Assembly: GCF_002911665.1 (NCBI RefSeq)
Contig: NZ_MTBP01000001.1
Coordinates: forward strand, 2,480,001-2,544,000
Origin: Actinomadura rubteroloni
GTDB lineage: Bacteria > Actinomycetota > Actinomycetes > Streptosporangiales > Streptosporangiaceae
Length of the DNA stretch: 64,000 nucleotides
Direction of reading: 5' to 3'
Made by a program: the position numbers and the translations under genes
Notes under the pieces: model-generated
What the model saw: the letters and a program-made list of their open reading frames with translations, nothing else
Databases searched by the model: none
Told to the model about the DNA's origin: nothing
In this document: positions 25,100-35,263 of the stretch, piece after piece
Layout: every line of letters starts with the position of its first letter
How positions within the stretch are numbered: position 1 is the first letter of the stretch

Positions 25100-27718
25100 G
25101 TGACTCAGCCCACGACTCAGCCCCCGAGCGGCGACGCCGCCGTCGACCTGCCCACCCGCTACCAGCCGGCGGACGTCGAAGGCAGGCTCTACGAACGCTG
25201 GGTGGCCGAGGGCCGATTCACCGCCGACCCGGCCCGCGACCCCGGCCGTCCCGCGTACTCGATCGTGATCCCGCCGCCGAACGTGACCGGCTCGCTGCAC
25301 ATGGGCCACGCGCTGGACCACTCCATCCAGGACACGCTCGTCCGCCGCCGCCGGATGCAGGGCCACGAGGTCGCGTGGATCCCCGGGATGGACCACGCGG
25401 GCATCGCGACGCAGAACGTCGTCGAGCGCGAGCTGGCCAAGGAGGGCCTGTCCCGCCACGACCTCGGCCGCGAGGCGTTCGTGGACCGCGTGTGGAAGTG
25501 GAAGGCCGAGTCCGGCGGCCGGATCCTCGGCCAGATGCGCCGCCTCGGCGACAGCGTGGACTGGTCCCGCGAGGCGTTCACGATGGACGACGACCGCGCC
25601 CGCGCCGTCCGGACGATCTTCAAGCGGCTGTTCGACGACGGCCTCATCTACCGCGCCGAGCGCATCATCAACTGGTGCCCGCGCTGCCTGACGGCCCTGT
25701 CGGACATCGAGGTCGAGCACGCCGACCGCGACGGCGAGCTGGTCTCGATCCGCTACGGCGACGGGGACGACTCGATCGTCGTCGCCACGACCCGCGCCGA
25801 GACGATGCTCGGCGACACCGCCGTGGCCGTCCACCCCGGCGACGAGCGGTACCGGCACCTGGTCGGACGCGAGATCGAGCTGCCGCTGACCGGCCGCCGC
25901 ATCCCGGTCGTCGCCGACGAGCACGTCGACCCGGCGTTCGGCACCGGCGCGGTCAAGGTGACCCCGGCGCACGACCCGAACGACTTCGAGATCGGCCGCC
26001 GCCACGACCTGCCGTCCCGGTCGGTCATGGACGAGCGCGGCGTCATCACCGAGCCCGGCCCGTTCCAGGGCCTGGACCGGTTCGAGGCGCGGCCCGCCGT
26101 CGTCGCCGCGCTGCGCGAGGACGGCCGGATCGTCAAGGAGATCCGCCCCTACGAGCACTCGGTCGGGCACTGCCAGCGCTGCCGGACGGTCGTGGAGCCG
26201 CGCGTCTCGCTCCAGTGGTTCGTCAAGGTCGCGCCGCTGGCGCAGGCGGCGGGCGACGCCGTCCGCGACGGCCGCGTCGCGATCCACCCGCCGGAGATGG
26301 CCGCCCGCTACTTCGAGTGGGTCGACAACATGCACGACTGGTGCGTGAGCCGCCAGCTCTGGTGGGGGCACCGCATCCCGGTCTGGTACGGCCCGGACGG
26401 CGAGACCGCCTGCCCCGGCCCGGACGAGGAGCCCCCGGCGGGCTGGACGCAGGACACCGACGTCCTCGACACGTGGTTCTCCTCGGCCCTGTGGCCGTTC
26501 TCCACGCTCGGCTGGCCCGCCGACACCCCGGAGCTGAAGCGGTTCTACCCGACGTCCGCGCTGGTCACCGGCTACGACATCCTGTTCTTCTGGGTCGCCC
26601 GGATGATGATGTTCGGGCTGTACGCGATGGACGGCGCGGTGCCGTTCCGGACGATCGTCCTGCACGGAATGGTCCGCGACCAGCACGGCAAGAAGATGTC
26701 CAAGTCGTTCGGCAACGTCGTGGACCCGCTGGACTGGATCGACCGCTACGGCGCGGACGCCACCCGCTTCACGCTGCTGCGCGGCGCGAACCCCGGCGGG
26801 GACGTCCCGGTCGCCGAGGAGTGGGCGCAGGGCTCGCGCAACTTCTGCAACAAGCTGTTCAACGTGGCGCGGTTCGCGCTGATCAACGGCGCGAACGTCA
26901 CCGGCCCGGTGCCCGCCGAGCTGACCACCGTGGACCGCTGGGTGCTGTCCCGGCTGAACACCGTGATCGCCGAGGTGGACGCCCACCTGGACGACTACGA
27001 GTTCGCCAAGGCCTGCGAGACGCTTTATCACTTCGCGTGGGACGAGGTCTGCGACTGGTACGTCGAGCTGGCCAAGGTGCAGCTCGCCGACCACCGCGCC
27101 CCCGCCACCCGTCGCGTCCTCGGCGAGGTGCTGGACAAGGTGCTGCGGCTGCTGCACCCGGTGATCCCGTTCGTCACCGAGGAACTGTGGACGACGCTGA
27201 CCGGCGCGGACACGCTCGTCACCGCCGCCTGGCCGCAGGCCGACGCGGCCCGCCGCGACGCCGCCGCCGAGGCCGAGATCGAGTCGCTGCAGCGGCTCGT
27301 CACCGAGGTCCGCCGGTTCCGCGCCGACCAGGGCCTCAAGCCCGGCCAGCGCGTCGCCGCCGAACTGGACTGGGCCGGGTCCCCGCTCGCCGCGCACGAG
27401 GAGGGCGTGCGGACGCTGCTGCGGCTGACCGTCCCCGGCGACGGGTTCGCGGCGACCGCGTCGCTGCCGGTCGAGGGCGCGACGGTCCGGCTCGACACGG
27501 CCGGGGCGATCGACGTCGGCGCCGAGCGGCGGCGGCTGGAGAAGGACCTCGCCACCGCCCGCAAGGAGGCCGACCAGACGCGCCGCAAGCTCGGCAACGA
27601 GGCGTTCGTCGCCAAGGCGCCCGAGGCCGTCGTCGCCAAGAACAAGGACCGGCTCGCGCAGGCCGAGGCCGACATCGCCCGGCTGGAGCACCAGCTCGCC
27701 GCGCTGCCCGCCGGCTGA
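25100..27718 (+). CDS. valS: Valyl-tRNA synthetase
   Basis: The protein has about 872 residues. Class I synthetase signatures are present: HMGH (HIGH) in [12 protein letters not shown], and KMSKS in [10 protein letters not shown]. The editing domain lies between them, the anticodon-binding domain follows, and a C-terminal coiled coil ([19 protein letters not shown] region) binds tRNA. The frame is open far upstream to 23588 but that part is antisense to the two-component genes and has no family similarity; GTG 25100 gives the normal N-terminus. It opens a conserved valS...folC...ndk neighbourhood. Confidence 0.97.
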   Translation: MTQPTTQPPSGDAAVDLPTRYQPADVEGRLYERWVAEGRFTADPARDPGRPAYSIVIPPPNVTGSLHMGHALDHSIQDTLVRRRRMQGHEVAWIPGMDHAGIATQNVVERELAKEGLSRHDLGREAFVDRVWKWKAESGGRILGQMRRLGDSVDWSREAFTMDDDRARAVRTIFKRLFDDGLIYRAERIINWCPRCLTALSDIEVEHADRDGELVSIRYGDGDDSIVVATTRAETMLGDTAVAVHPGDERYRHLVGREIELPLTGRRIPVVADEHVDPAFGTGAVKVTPAHDPNDFEIGRRHDLPSRSVMDERGVITEPGPFQGLDRFEARPAVVAALREDGRIVKEIRPYEHSVGHCQRCRTVVEPRVSLQWFVKVAPLAQAAGDAVRDGRVAIHPPEMAARYFEWVDNMHDWCVSRQLWWGHRIPVWYGPDGETACPGPDEEPPAGWTQDTDVLDTWFSSALWPFSTLGWPADTPELKRFYPTSALVTGYDILFFWVARMMMFGLYAMDGAVPFRTIVLHGMVRDQHGKKMSKSFGNVVDPLDWIDRYGADATRFTLLRGANPGGDVPVAEEWAQGSRNFCNKLFNVARFALINGANVTGPVPAELTTVDRWVLSRLNTVIAEVDAHLDDYEFAKACETLYHFAWDEVCDWYVELAKVQLADHRAPATRRVLGEVLDKVLRLLHPVIPFVTEELWTTLTGADTLVTAAWPQADAARRDAAAEAEIESLQRLVTEVRRFRADQGLKPGQRVAAELDWAGSPLAAHEEGVRTLLRLTVPGDGFAATASLPVEGATVRLDTAGAIDVGAERRRLEKDLATARKEADQTRRKLGNEAFVAKAPEAVVAKNKDRLAQAEADIARLEHQLAALPAG

Positions 27719-27724
27719 GTTCGC

Positions 27725-27754
27725 GCGGTGTCCCCGGGAACCCGGGGGCACCGC
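27725..27754 (+). terminator. Terminator hairpin after valS
   Basis: A 14-bp stem (27725-27738 with 27741-27754, one G-U pair) and a minimal AA loop begin 7 bp after the valS stop. It is followed by a TACACT hexamer (27766-27771) that may be the -10 of the next gene. Confidence 0.75.
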
Positions 27755-27844
27755 CGGTCGTCTCTTACACTGGCGGGTAAGGCGACGTGCCCGCACGTCC
27801 GTTCCCCCGGACGCGCGGAACGCCCCGGACGGCAGGGGAGAGCG

Positions 27845-28588
27845 ATGTACGAGCAGCGGCCGGTCCGTCCCGATCTCGTGCGCGACGCGCCGCCCGGCCA
27901 CCTGCCAGGCCCGGGGACGCGGCGGCCGTCCGGCACGCGCGGCGTCCACGAACCGGACCCGCACGGCGCGGGCGAGCAGCGCCCCGAGCAGTACGGGATG
28001 CCGGTCGCGCCGCCGCCTCCGCCGCCCGTCCACGTGCACCATCTGCCGCGCCGGTCGCCGGACCCGTCGATCCACGTCGTGCACGGAGTGCTGACGGTCG
28101 CGACGTTCGGGCTGTGGCTGCCGGTGTGGATCGTCCACACCATCGTGATGGCCGCGCAGGGCCCGCGTCCGGCGCCCGTGCCCGTCCCGGTGCGGCCGAT
28201 GATGCCGGCCGGGCCGCCGGTGCCGCCGCCGTCGCCCGAGCAGATCAACCACGCGGCCGTCCAGCAGGCCGCCGCCCGCGCGTACCGCCGCCGCGAGGCG
28301 CGCGGGCTCGCGATGCACAACCCGCTGATGGCGCGGGAACTGCGCATCGGCCGGACGGACGTCCCGCCCTACCGCCGCCCCTACGACGACGGCGGGCTGA
28401 TCGACGTCAACCTCGTCCCGGCCCAGGAGCTGACGCGGTTCGGGATCGCGACTGAGACGGCCGAGCGGATCGTGGCGATCCGCGACCAGGTCGGCGGCTT
28501 CAGCTCCGCCGAGGAACTGGCGACGATCGCCGACCTGCCGCCCAAGCTGCTGCCCGAGCTGCTCGAATACGGCCTCTACCTTCCCTGA
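27845..28588 (+). CDS. Membrane protein with C-terminal helix-hairpin-helix domain
   Basis: The protein has 247 residues. A Pro/Arg/Gly-rich N-terminus (1-75) is followed by a hydrophobic region at about 80-105 (VLTVATFGLWLPVWIVHTIVM, one long or two tight helices), a Pro-rich linker, and a C-terminal ComEA-like helix-hairpin-helix segment: DVNLVPAQELTRFGI, then RIVAIRDQVGGFSSAEELATI. HhH motifs bind DNA in ComEA, but here the domain may instead serve protein contacts, and its side of the membrane is unclear. ATG with GGGGAG upstream. It lies between valS and folC; I do not know a function. Confidence 0.7.
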   Translation: MYEQRPVRPDLVRDAPPGHLPGPGTRRPSGTRGVHEPDPHGAGEQRPEQYGMPVAPPPPPPVHVHHLPRRSPDPSIHVVHGVLTVATFGLWLPVWIVHTIVMAAQGPRPAPVPVPVRPMMPAGPPVPPPSPEQINHAAVQQAAARAYRRREARGLAMHNPLMARELRIGRTDVPPYRRPYDDGGLIDVNLVPAQELTRFGIATETAERIVAIRDQVGGFSSAEELATIADLPPKLLPELLEYGLYLP

Positions 28589-28685
28589 CGCGGGCGGTCG
28601 CGCCGGTTCGTCACCGGGCGAGATGCCGGGCAGGTTACGATTCCGGCTGATCGTGGGCTTTGTTGTGGATCCTGCCGGGAGTGTC

Positions 28686-29795
28686 ATGGCCGACTCGTCC
28701 CCCCTGCCGCCGGAACCGGCCGAGCAGGACGGGCTGTGGGGCGCGTCCCCGCCCTGGTGGGCCGAGGAGCCCGCCACGCCACCGGCCGACCCGCCGATGC
28801 CGGTCACCGAACCGCCGCCCGTCCCGGCCCCCCGCCCCGCCCCCGAGTCCGCCCTCACGCCCGCGACGGCACTCGCGCCCACGTCCGCGCCCACGTCCGC
28901 CCCCGCGCCCGCCTCCACGTCCGCGTCCGCGCCCGCCTCCACGTCCGCCCCCGCGCCCGCGTCGACACTCGCGCCTGCGTCCGCCCCCGAGTCCGCCTCC
29001 GAGTCCGCGTCGACGCCCACGCCCGCGTCCGCCCCCACACCCGCGACGACACTCCCGCCCACACCCGCGTCCGATCCCGAGTCCGCGTCGACACTCCCGC
29101 CCGCGTCCGCCCCCGCATCGGCGTCCGCCTCCGCGTCCGCGCTCGCGACGGCACCCGCGCCCGCCTCTCCCCCCGAGTCCGCGCCCGGGTCCGCGCCCGG
29201 GTCCGCGACGGCGCCCGCGTCCGCGCCCGCGTCGGGGTCCGGCTCCGCGTCCGCGTCGGGGCTCGGGGCGCGGCGGCGGCGTGCGCCGTTGTACGGCGCG
29301 CTGGTCGCGGCGGCCGTGGCGCTCGTGCTGGGGGGCGGGACGGCCGCCGTCCTCGCGGGCGGCGGGGACAAGGCCGCCGCGATCGTCCCGGCCCCGGCGA
29401 CGGCCGCCGGGCTCGCCCGCGGCACCGACCTCCCGCAGGCCGCCGTCACCTACCCGTTCGCGACGGCGGCGCTGCGCGCGGCCGGGATCGAGCGGCCCCC
29501 GCTCGTCGCCGCCCTCTACGGGACGGGCGTCCGCCAGGTCCTCGTCCTCGCGGGCGACGACATCGTCGGCGACCCGCCGGTGTTCCTGCGCCGCGCGCGG
29601 CCCGAGACCGTCCTCACCGCCGAGCGCGCCGGGACGATGACCTGCGGCACGTTCGCGGTGCTCGCCGAGACCCGCCGGTACTGCGCGTGGGCCACCGCGA
29701 GCACCTACGGGTTCGTCGCCGCCGAGGACGCGGGCGCCGGCGACCTCGCGGGCGTCGCCGCCGCGCTGCGCGCCGCGCTGGAGAAGCCCGGCTGA
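28686..29795 (+). CDS. Single-TM protein with long Ser/Ala/Pro/Thr repeat region
   Basis: The protein has about 369 residues. After a short Trp-containing start (GLWGASPPWWAEEP), residues about 40-195 are low-complexity Ala/Ser/Pro/Thr units encoded by imperfect DNA repeats (about 28850-29262). A membrane helix (about 203-225) follows an RRRR cluster, leaving a ~140-residue extracytoplasmic domain with one Cys pair (MTCGTF and RRYCAW). The repeats are therefore predicted to be cytoplasmic if the positive-inside rule holds. No family recognised. ATG with GGGAG upstream. Confidence 0.7.
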   Translation: MADSSPLPPEPAEQDGLWGASPPWWAEEPATPPADPPMPVTEPPPVPAPRPAPESALTPATALAPTSAPTSAPAPASTSASAPASTSAPAPASTLAPASAPESASESASTPTPASAPTPATTLPPTPASDPESASTLPPASAPASASASASALATAPAPASPPESAPGSAPGSATAPASAPASGSGSASASGLGARRRRAPLYGALVAAAVALVLGGGTAAVLAGGGDKAAAIVPAPATAAGLARGTDLPQAAVTYPFATAALRAAGIERPPLVAALYGTGVRQVLVLAGDDIVGDPPVFLRRARPETVLTAERAGTMTCGTFAVLAETRRYCAWATASTYGFVAAEDAGAGDLAGVAAALRAALEKPG

Positions 29796-29842
29796 CCGCG
29801 CCCCGGGACGGTCCGCGGCGCGGGGTGAGTAGGCTCTTCGGC

Positions 29843-31261
29843 GTGGCAGACACCCCGCTTTCCGACTACCGGTCCGTCGTCGCGGCGATCGACGCGCGCG
29901 GCGTCGAATGGGACTTCGACCCCTCCCTGGACCGCATGGCCGACCTGGTCGACCTGCTGGGCTCGCCGCAGCGCGCCTACCCGGTGATCCACGTCGCCGG
30001 GACGAACGGCAAGTCCAGCACGGCCCGGCTCATCGCGGCGCTGCTGCGCGAGCGCGGCCTGCGCGTCGGCCTCTACACGAGCCCGCACCTGGTCACGCCG
30101 CGCGAGCGCATCGCGATCGACGGCGAGCCGATCGGCGAGGAGGCGTTCGTCGCCGCCTACGCCGACATCGCCCCCTACCTGCCGCTCGTGGACGGCAAGC
30201 ACCCCGTCCGGCTGTCGTACTTCGAGGTGCTGACCGCGATGGCGTTCGCCGCGTTCGCCGACGCCCCGGTGGACGTCGCGGTCGTCGAGGTCGGCCTCGG
30301 CGGCTCGTTCGACGCGACCAACGTCGCCGACGGGCAGGTCGCCGTCGTCACGCCCGTCGCCCTCGACCACACGCGCTACCTCGGCGACACGGTCGAGGAG
30401 ATCGCCGCCGAGAAGGCCGGGATCATCAAGCCCGGCGCGGTCGCGGTGATCGCGCAGCAGTCCGTCGCCGCCGCCGAGGTGCTGCTGCGCCGTGTCGCCG
30501 AGACCGGCGCCGCCGCCGCGCGCGAGGGCATCGAGTTCGGCGTGCTGTCGCGCGACGTCGCGGTCGGCGGCCAGCAGATCGCCGTGCGCGGGCTGCACGG
30601 CGTGTACGACGACGTGTTCCTCCCGCTGTTCGGCGACCACCAGTCGAGCAACGCGGCGACGGCGATCGCGGCGGTCGAGGCGTTCGCGTCCGGCGGCCCG
30701 ACGCCCGGCGAGGTCCCGCTGGAGGCCGCGACCCGCGTCGCGCCCGGCGAGACCTACACCGGAGGCGCCGAGGGCCAGCTCGACCCGGCGCTCGTCCGCA
30801 GCGCCCTGGCCAAGGCCGAGTCGCCGGGACGGCTGGAGGTCGTCCGCAGCGGCCCGGCCGTGCTCGTGGACGCCACGCACAACCCGGCGGGCATGGCCGC
30901 GACCGTCGCGACGATCACCGAGTCGTTCGGGTTCACCCGGCTCGTCGGGGTGTTCGCCGGGGCCGCCGACAAGGACCTCGCGGGCGTCCTGGACCAACTC
31001 GAACCCGTCCTCGCCGAACTCGTCGTCACCCGCAACTCCTCGCCGCGCTCGATGCCGGCCGAGGAACTGGGGGAGCTGGCCGAGAGCGTGTTCGGTCCCG
31101 AGCGCGTCCACGTCGTCGCGAGCCTGGACGACGCCATCGACCAGGGCATCGCCCTCGCCGAGGAGACCGGCGAGTTCCAGGGCGCGGGCGTGCTCATCAC
31201 CGGTTCGGTCGTCACGGCGGGCGACGCCCGGACGCTTCTGCGCGCGGACGGCCGTTCGTGA
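29843..31261 (+). CDS. folC: Bifunctional folylpolyglutamate synthase / dihydrofolate synthase
   Basis: The protein has about 472 residues. A Mur-ligase-like ATP-binding core has the P-loop VAGTNGKSSTARL and the folate-site region YTSPHLVTPRERI. Further signatures are VGLGGSFDATN and the late DATHNPAGM. It adds glutamates to folates. GTG 29843 lies 7 bp after a TAGGCT hexamer (29830-29835), so it may be leaderless; GTG 29825 is an in-frame alternative. The 3' end overlaps the DUF4233 gene by 4 bp, the usual actinobacterial pairing. Confidence 0.94.
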   Translation: MADTPLSDYRSVVAAIDARGVEWDFDPSLDRMADLVDLLGSPQRAYPVIHVAGTNGKSSTARLIAALLRERGLRVGLYTSPHLVTPRERIAIDGEPIGEEAFVAAYADIAPYLPLVDGKHPVRLSYFEVLTAMAFAAFADAPVDVAVVEVGLGGSFDATNVADGQVAVVTPVALDHTRYLGDTVEEIAAEKAGIIKPGAVAVIAQQSVAAAEVLLRRVAETGAAAAREGIEFGVLSRDVAVGGQQIAVRGLHGVYDDVFLPLFGDHQSSNAATAIAAVEAFASGGPTPGEVPLEAATRVAPGETYTGGAEGQLDPALVRSALAKAESPGRLEVVRSGPAVLVDATHNPAGMAATVATITESFGFTRLVGVFAGAADKDLAGVLDQLEPVLAELVVTRNSSPRSMPAEELGELAESVFGPERVHVVASLDDAIDQGIALAEETGEFQGAGVLITGSVVTAGDARTLLRADGRS

Positions 31262-31665
31262 CGCGTCCGGCCGGGGCCTCCGCGCGGGGCGGACGCGCGC
31301 TGCTGTCCGCCGTGCTGGCCAGCGAGGCGATCGTCATCGCGCTGGCGATCCCGGTCGCGATCTCCGTCCTGGACGTGGACGGGGGCCTGGCGGGCGGCGT
31401 CTGCGGCGGCCTCGCGGTGCTGTGCCTGCTGGTGACGGGGCTGCTGCGGCGGCCGTGGGGCGTCCAGGCCGGGACGGTCCTCCAGGTCGCGATCCTGCTG
31501 ACCGGGTTCCTCGTGCCGACGATGTTCTTCCTCGGTGTCCTTTTCGGGGCGCTGTGGGCGACCTCGCTGTGGATGGCGCGCAAGGCCGAAGCCGTCCAGG
31601 CCGCCGCCGCCAATTCCCGAGCGGAAAACCCGTCCGGAAAAGACGCGCCGCCGCCCGGCGCGTGA
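31258..31665 (+). CDS. DUF4233 membrane protein
   Basis: The protein has 135 residues. Four hydrophobic helices (about 12-32, 38-58, 68-85 and 88-105) are followed by a hydrophilic C-terminal tail. Family assignment rests on the pattern (LASEAIVIALAIPVA, GLLRRPWG) and on its fixed location overlapping folC (GTGA) and preceding ndk. Function unknown. Confidence 0.85.
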   Translation: MTRPAGASARGGRALLSAVLASEAIVIALAIPVAISVLDVDGGLAGGVCGGLAVLCLLVTGLLRRPWGVQAGTVLQVAILLTGFLVPTMFFLGVLFGALWATSLWMARKAEAVQAAAANSRAENPSGKDAPPPGA

Positions 31666-31818
31666 ATTCGCGCCGAATTCCGGCGCCCCCGGTCCCACCG
31701 GGCGCTCCCGGAGACCGGTAAACTTCGCGGCCGGAGGCGCGCCGCCCGTGCGGCGGCCCCGTTCCGGCCGCCGCGTCCGCGCGCCACTCCCATCCATCCG
31801 TTTTGAGGAGAACCACCC

Positions 31819-32229
31819 GTGTCCGAGCGCACTCTCGTCCTGGTCAAGCCCGACGGCGTCCGCCGCGGCGTCGTCGGCGAGGTCATCAGCCGGATCGAGC
31901 GCAAGGGCCTGCGGCTCGTCGCGCTGGAGCTGAAGCGGCTGCCCCGCGAGACCGCCGAGGCGCACTACGAGGAGCACGCGAGCAAGCCGTTCTTCGGCGA
32001 GCTGGTGGACTTCATCACCGGCGGGCCGCTCGTCGCGCTGGTCGTCGAGGGGCCGCGCGCCATCGAGGCGTTCCGCGCCCTGGCCGGGGCGACCGACCCG
32101 GTGAGCGCGACGCCCGGCACGATCCGCGGCGACCACGCGCTGGAGATCGGCGAGAACATCGTCCACGGCTCGGACTCGACCTACTCCGCCGAGCGCGAGA
32201 TCAAGCTGTTCTTCCCCGAACTGGGCTGA
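31819..32229 (+). CDS. ndk: Nucleoside diphosphate kinase
   Basis: The protein has 136 residues, the normal length. The N-terminal [10 protein letters not shown] strand and the phosphorylated active-site His116 in NIVHGSDS are present, followed by the conserved [11 protein letters not shown] end. It transfers phosphate from ATP to other NDPs. GTG with GAGGAG upstream. A TAAACT hexamer at 31719-31724 could be the promoter -10. Confidence 0.97.
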   Translation: MSERTLVLVKPDGVRRGVVGEVISRIERKGLRLVALELKRLPRETAEAHYEEHASKPFFGELVDFITGGPLVALVVEGPRAIEAFRALAGATDPVSATPGTIRGDHALEIGENIVHGSDSTYSAEREIKLFFPELG

Positions 32230-32291
32230 CCGCGCACCCTCCCGCGCACCCTCGCGCGCACTCCGACCGCGCACCCCGCCGCGACCGACAC

Positions 32292-32319
32292 ACGCGGGCC
32301 GGATCCGTCCGGCCCGCGT
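32292..32319 (+). terminator. Terminator after ndk
   Basis: A 12-bp perfect stem ACGCGGGCCGGA/TCCGGCCCGCGT with a 4-nt loop is followed by CTGTTTTA, a classical intrinsic terminator. Confidence 0.85.
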
Positions 32320-32383
32320 CTGTTTTACTCCGGCGATCCCAGGTCAACGCCGGTTTTTTGGGCGCGACGCACCGAATGGGCGG

Positions 32384-32413
32384 CTGACCCGGCCGCGCGT
32401 GGCACGTTACGAT
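32384..32413 (+). promoter_or_regulatory. Putative promoter of mreB
   Basis: CTGACC (32384-32389) and TACGAT (32408-32413) are separated by 18 bp, about 50 bp before the mreB start. It lies after the ndk terminator, supporting a separate mre transcription unit. Confidence 0.45.
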
Positions 32414-32462
32414 AGGGGGTGCCGCTCCGCACGCCCGCCGACATGAAGGGCTCCCTTTCTTC

Positions 32463-33497
32463 ATGGGTAACAAGTTGTCGTTTCTCGGCCGTGACATGGC
32501 GGTCGACCTTGGCACCGCGAACACGCTCGTCTATGTCCGCGGACGCGGCATCGTCCTGAACGAACCCTCGGTCGTGGCGATCAACACCAACAACGGCAAG
32601 ATCGTCGCGGTGGGGATCGAGGCCAAGCGGATGATCGGCCGCACGCCCGGCAACATCGTCGCCGTCCGCCCGCTGAAGGACGGCGTCATCGCCGACTTCG
32701 ACGTCACCGAGCGGATGCTGCGCTACTTCATCCAGAAGGTCCACAAGCGGCGCCACTTCGCCAAGCCGCGCATCGTCGTCGCGGTCCCGAGCGGGATCAC
32801 CGGCGTCGAGCAGCGCGCGGTGAAGGAGGCCGGCTACCAGGCGGGCGCGCGGCGGGTCTACATCATCGAGGAGCCGATGGCCGCCGCCATCGGCGCGGGC
32901 CTGCCGGTGTACGAGCCGACCGGCAACATGGTCGTGGACATCGGCGGCGGCACGACCGAGGTCGCGATCATCTCGCTCGGCGGCATCGTGACGAGCCAGT
33001 CGGTGCGCGTCGGCGGCGACGAGCTGGACCAGGCCGTCATCTCGTTCTCCAAGAAGGAGTACTCCCTGATGCTCGGGGAGCGCACCGCCGAGGAGATCAA
33101 GATGGCGATCGGGTCGGCCTATCCCGGCGGCGAGGACGAGCCGCACGCCGAGATCCGGGGCCGCGACCTGGTCAGCGGGCTGCCGAAGACGGTCGTGATC
33201 TCCGCCGAGGAGGTCCGCCGCGCGATCGAGGAGCCGGTCAACTCGATCGTGGACGCGGTGAAGACCACGCTCGACAAGTGCCCGCCGGAGCTGTCCGGCG
33301 ACATCATGGACCGGGGGATCGCGCTCACCGGCGGCGGCGCGCTGCTCAAGAACCTGGACGAGCGGCTGCGCGAGGAGACCGGCATGCCGATCCACCTCGT
33401 GGACAACCCGCTGGACTCGGTCGTCCTCGGCACCGGCAAGTGCGTGGAGGACTTCGAGTCCCTGCGGCAGGTGCTCGTCCCCGAGCCGCGTCACTGA
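32463..33497 (+). CDS. mreB: Rod-shape determining protein MreB (bacterial actin)
   Basis: The protein has 344 residues. Actin-fold phosphate loops are visible: [14 protein letters not shown] near the N-terminus and [14 protein letters not shown] in the middle, with adenosine-site LTGGGALL near the end. An amphipathic N-terminal helix is expected. In filamentous actinomycetes MreB acts mainly in sporulation and spore-wall synthesis. First gene of mreB-mreC-mreD-mrdA-rodA. Its presence excludes Corynebacteriales as the source. Confidence 0.97.
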   Translation: MGNKLSFLGRDMAVDLGTANTLVYVRGRGIVLNEPSVVAINTNNGKIVAVGIEAKRMIGRTPGNIVAVRPLKDGVIADFDVTERMLRYFIQKVHKRRHFAKPRIVVAVPSGITGVEQRAVKEAGYQAGARRVYIIEEPMAAAIGAGLPVYEPTGNMVVDIGGGTTEVAIISLGGIVTSQSVRVGGDELDQAVISFSKKEYSLMLGERTAEEIKMAIGSAYPGGEDEPHAEIRGRDLVSGLPKTVVISAEEVRRAIEEPVNSIVDAVKTTLDKCPPELSGDIMDRGIALTGGGALLKNLDERLREETGMPIHLVDNPLDSVVLGTGKCVEDFESLRQVLVPEPRH

Positions 33498-33689
33498 CCT
33501 GCCCGGACGGAATTAGCGTCCGATTCGCCCGTTTCGGTTCGGGGACCCGGCGGGCCGGGAAAGAGATCAACGCGGCCCGGCTCGCCCGGCCGTTTCACGC
33601 ATGCGAGGCTGTCCCGGCATGTCGTGCCTCCAGCGGTCAGACAGCAGTGGGATAACAGTGGGACAGCCGAGACAACGGGAGGACGGTCG

Positions 33690-34661
33690 GTGAACGACAC
33701 CCGGCGGACCCGGTCGGTCCTCGGTGCGCTGATCGTCGCGGCCCTCGTGCTGATCACGGTCGACTACCGGGGCGGGGAGAACTCGCCGCTGCGCGGCCTG
33801 CGCGATCTCGGCGCGGCCGTGTTCGGCCCGGTCGAGCGCGCGTCGGCCGCCGTGGTCCGGCCCGTCGGCAACACCTTCGACGCGATCACCGACGCGCCCG
33901 ACCAGCGCCGCCGCGCGGAGCGGCTGGAGCGCGAGAACCAGCGGCTGCGCGAGCGGATCCGCGCCGGGGCGATCGACGCCGGCCGCGCCCGCCAGCTCGA
34001 CCGGCTGCTCGGCACCGCCGGGATCGGCGGCTACAAGATCGTCGCGGCGCAGGTCATCTCGGCGGGCCAGGGCTTCGAGGACACCGTCACGCTCGATGTC
34101 GGCAGCAGCAGCGGCGTCCGCCGGGACATGACGGTGATGAGCGCGGACGGTCTCGTCGGCCGCGTCACCCGCGTCGGGCCCGCGACCGCGACCGTCCTGC
34201 TCGCGACCGACGCGGCGTCCTCGGTCGGCGCGCGGCTGGAGGACACCAAGGAGATCGGGATCGTCACCGGACGCGGCCGGCGCGGCCTCGGCGACGGCGG
34301 CGCCACCCCGATGCGGTTCCAGCTCCTGGACGCGAACGCGACGCTGAAGGTCGGGCAGCGGCTCGTCACGCTCGGCTCGCAGGGCGACTCGCCGTACGTG
34401 CCGGGCGTCCCGATCGGGGTCGTGGACCGCATCGACCGTCCCGAAGGCGGGCTGAGCCGCACCGCCCACATTCGGCCGTTCGCGCGGTTCACCAGCCTGG
34501 ACGTCGTCGCGGTCGTCGTCGCGCCGCCCAAGTCCGACCCGCGCGACGCCGTGCTGCCGCCGCGCCCGGCGCCGCCCCCGTCCCCGTCGCCGACCGTGTC
34601 GCCGTCGGTCTCCCCCTCGCCGCACAAGACCGTGAAAGCCAAGCGCAAGAGGGAGGGCTGA
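33690..34661 (+). CDS. mreC: Rod-shape determining protein MreC
   Basis: The protein has about 323 residues. One N-terminal membrane helix (about 10-28) is followed by a coiled coil (RRRAERLERENQRLRERI) and the beta-rich MreC domain with DVGSSSGVRRDMTV and GRVTRVGP. The C-terminal ~45 residues are a Pro/Ser-rich, Lys-ended extension. GTG 33690 has GGGAGGA upstream, so the longer frame from 33624 was rejected. MreC links MreB, MreD and PBP2 in the elongation complex. Confidence 0.95.
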   Translation: MNDTRRTRSVLGALIVAALVLITVDYRGGENSPLRGLRDLGAAVFGPVERASAAVVRPVGNTFDAITDAPDQRRRAERLERENQRLRERIRAGAIDAGRARQLDRLLGTAGIGGYKIVAAQVISAGQGFEDTVTLDVGSSSGVRRDMTVMSADGLVGRVTRVGPATATVLLATDAASSVGARLEDTKEIGIVTGRGRRGLGDGGATPMRFQLLDANATLKVGQRLVTLGSQGDSPYVPGVPIGVVDRIDRPEGGLSRTAHIRPFARFTSLDVVAVVVAPPKSDPRDAVLPPRPAPPPSPSPTVSPSVSPSPHKTVKAKRKREG

Positions 34662-34663
34662 CC

Positions 34664-35263
34664 TTGCTGAACGCACCCGAGCCGACTCCGGCGGGCCGCC
34701 ATCTCACGGCCGCGCTCGTGCTCGTCGTCGCGCTCGTCCTCCAGGTGTCGGTCGCGAACCGGCTGCCGCTGCCCGGCGCCGTCACGCCCGACCTGGTGCT
34801 GCTGACGGTCGTCGCGCTCGCGCTGGTGAACGGGTCGCTGACCGGCGTCGTCGTCGGGTTCTGCGCGGGCCTGGCCGCCGACATCATCCCGCCCGCCGAC
34901 CACACGATCGGCCGGTACGCGCTCGTGTACTGCATCATCGGCTACGTCTGCGGCATGGCGTCGGCCGAGATGGACCGCAAGTCCGTCGTGCCGTTCCTCG
35001 CCGTCGCCGTCGGCGCGCTCGCCGGGACGACCGTCTACGCGCTCACCGGCATGCTCCTCGGCGATCCGCGCGCGAGCTGGACGATCGTCGCGCGCATGGT
35101 CCCGCTCCAGGTGTTCTACGACGTCGTCGCCAGCCCGTTCGTCGTGTGGGCGGTGCTGCGCGTGACCCGCCGCTACGAACGCGCCGACCGCGCGTCCCGC
35201 GACCGGTTCGCGCTGCCCGCCGCCAAGTACCGCGCGATGTCGGGCCGGGGGACCGGGCTGTGA
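34664..35263 (+). CDS. mreD: Rod-shape determining protein MreD
   Basis: The protein has 199 residues with five to six membrane helices, including VALVLQVSVANRLPLPGAVTPDLVLLTVVALAL in its first third. The start is TTG at 34664, 2 bp after the mreC stop with GGGAGGG upstream; no ATG or GTG fits better. The 3' end overlaps the PBP2 GTG by 4 bp. Confidence 0.92.
   Translation: MLNAPEPTPAGRHLTAALVLVVALVLQVSVANRLPLPGAVTPDLVLLTVVALALVNGSLTGVVVGFCAGLAADIIPPADHTIGRYALVYCIIGYVCGMASAEMDRKSVVPFLAVAVGALAGTTVYALTGMLLGDPRASWTIVARMVPLQVFYDVVASPFVVWAVLRVTRRYERADRASRDRFALPAAKYRAMSGRGTGL

Noticed and set aside
28850..29265. Repetitive DNA considered as a CRISPR or minisatellite array
   Set aside because: The units are short, imperfect, without unique spacers, and lie wholly inside a coding frame as Ser/Ala/Pro codons.
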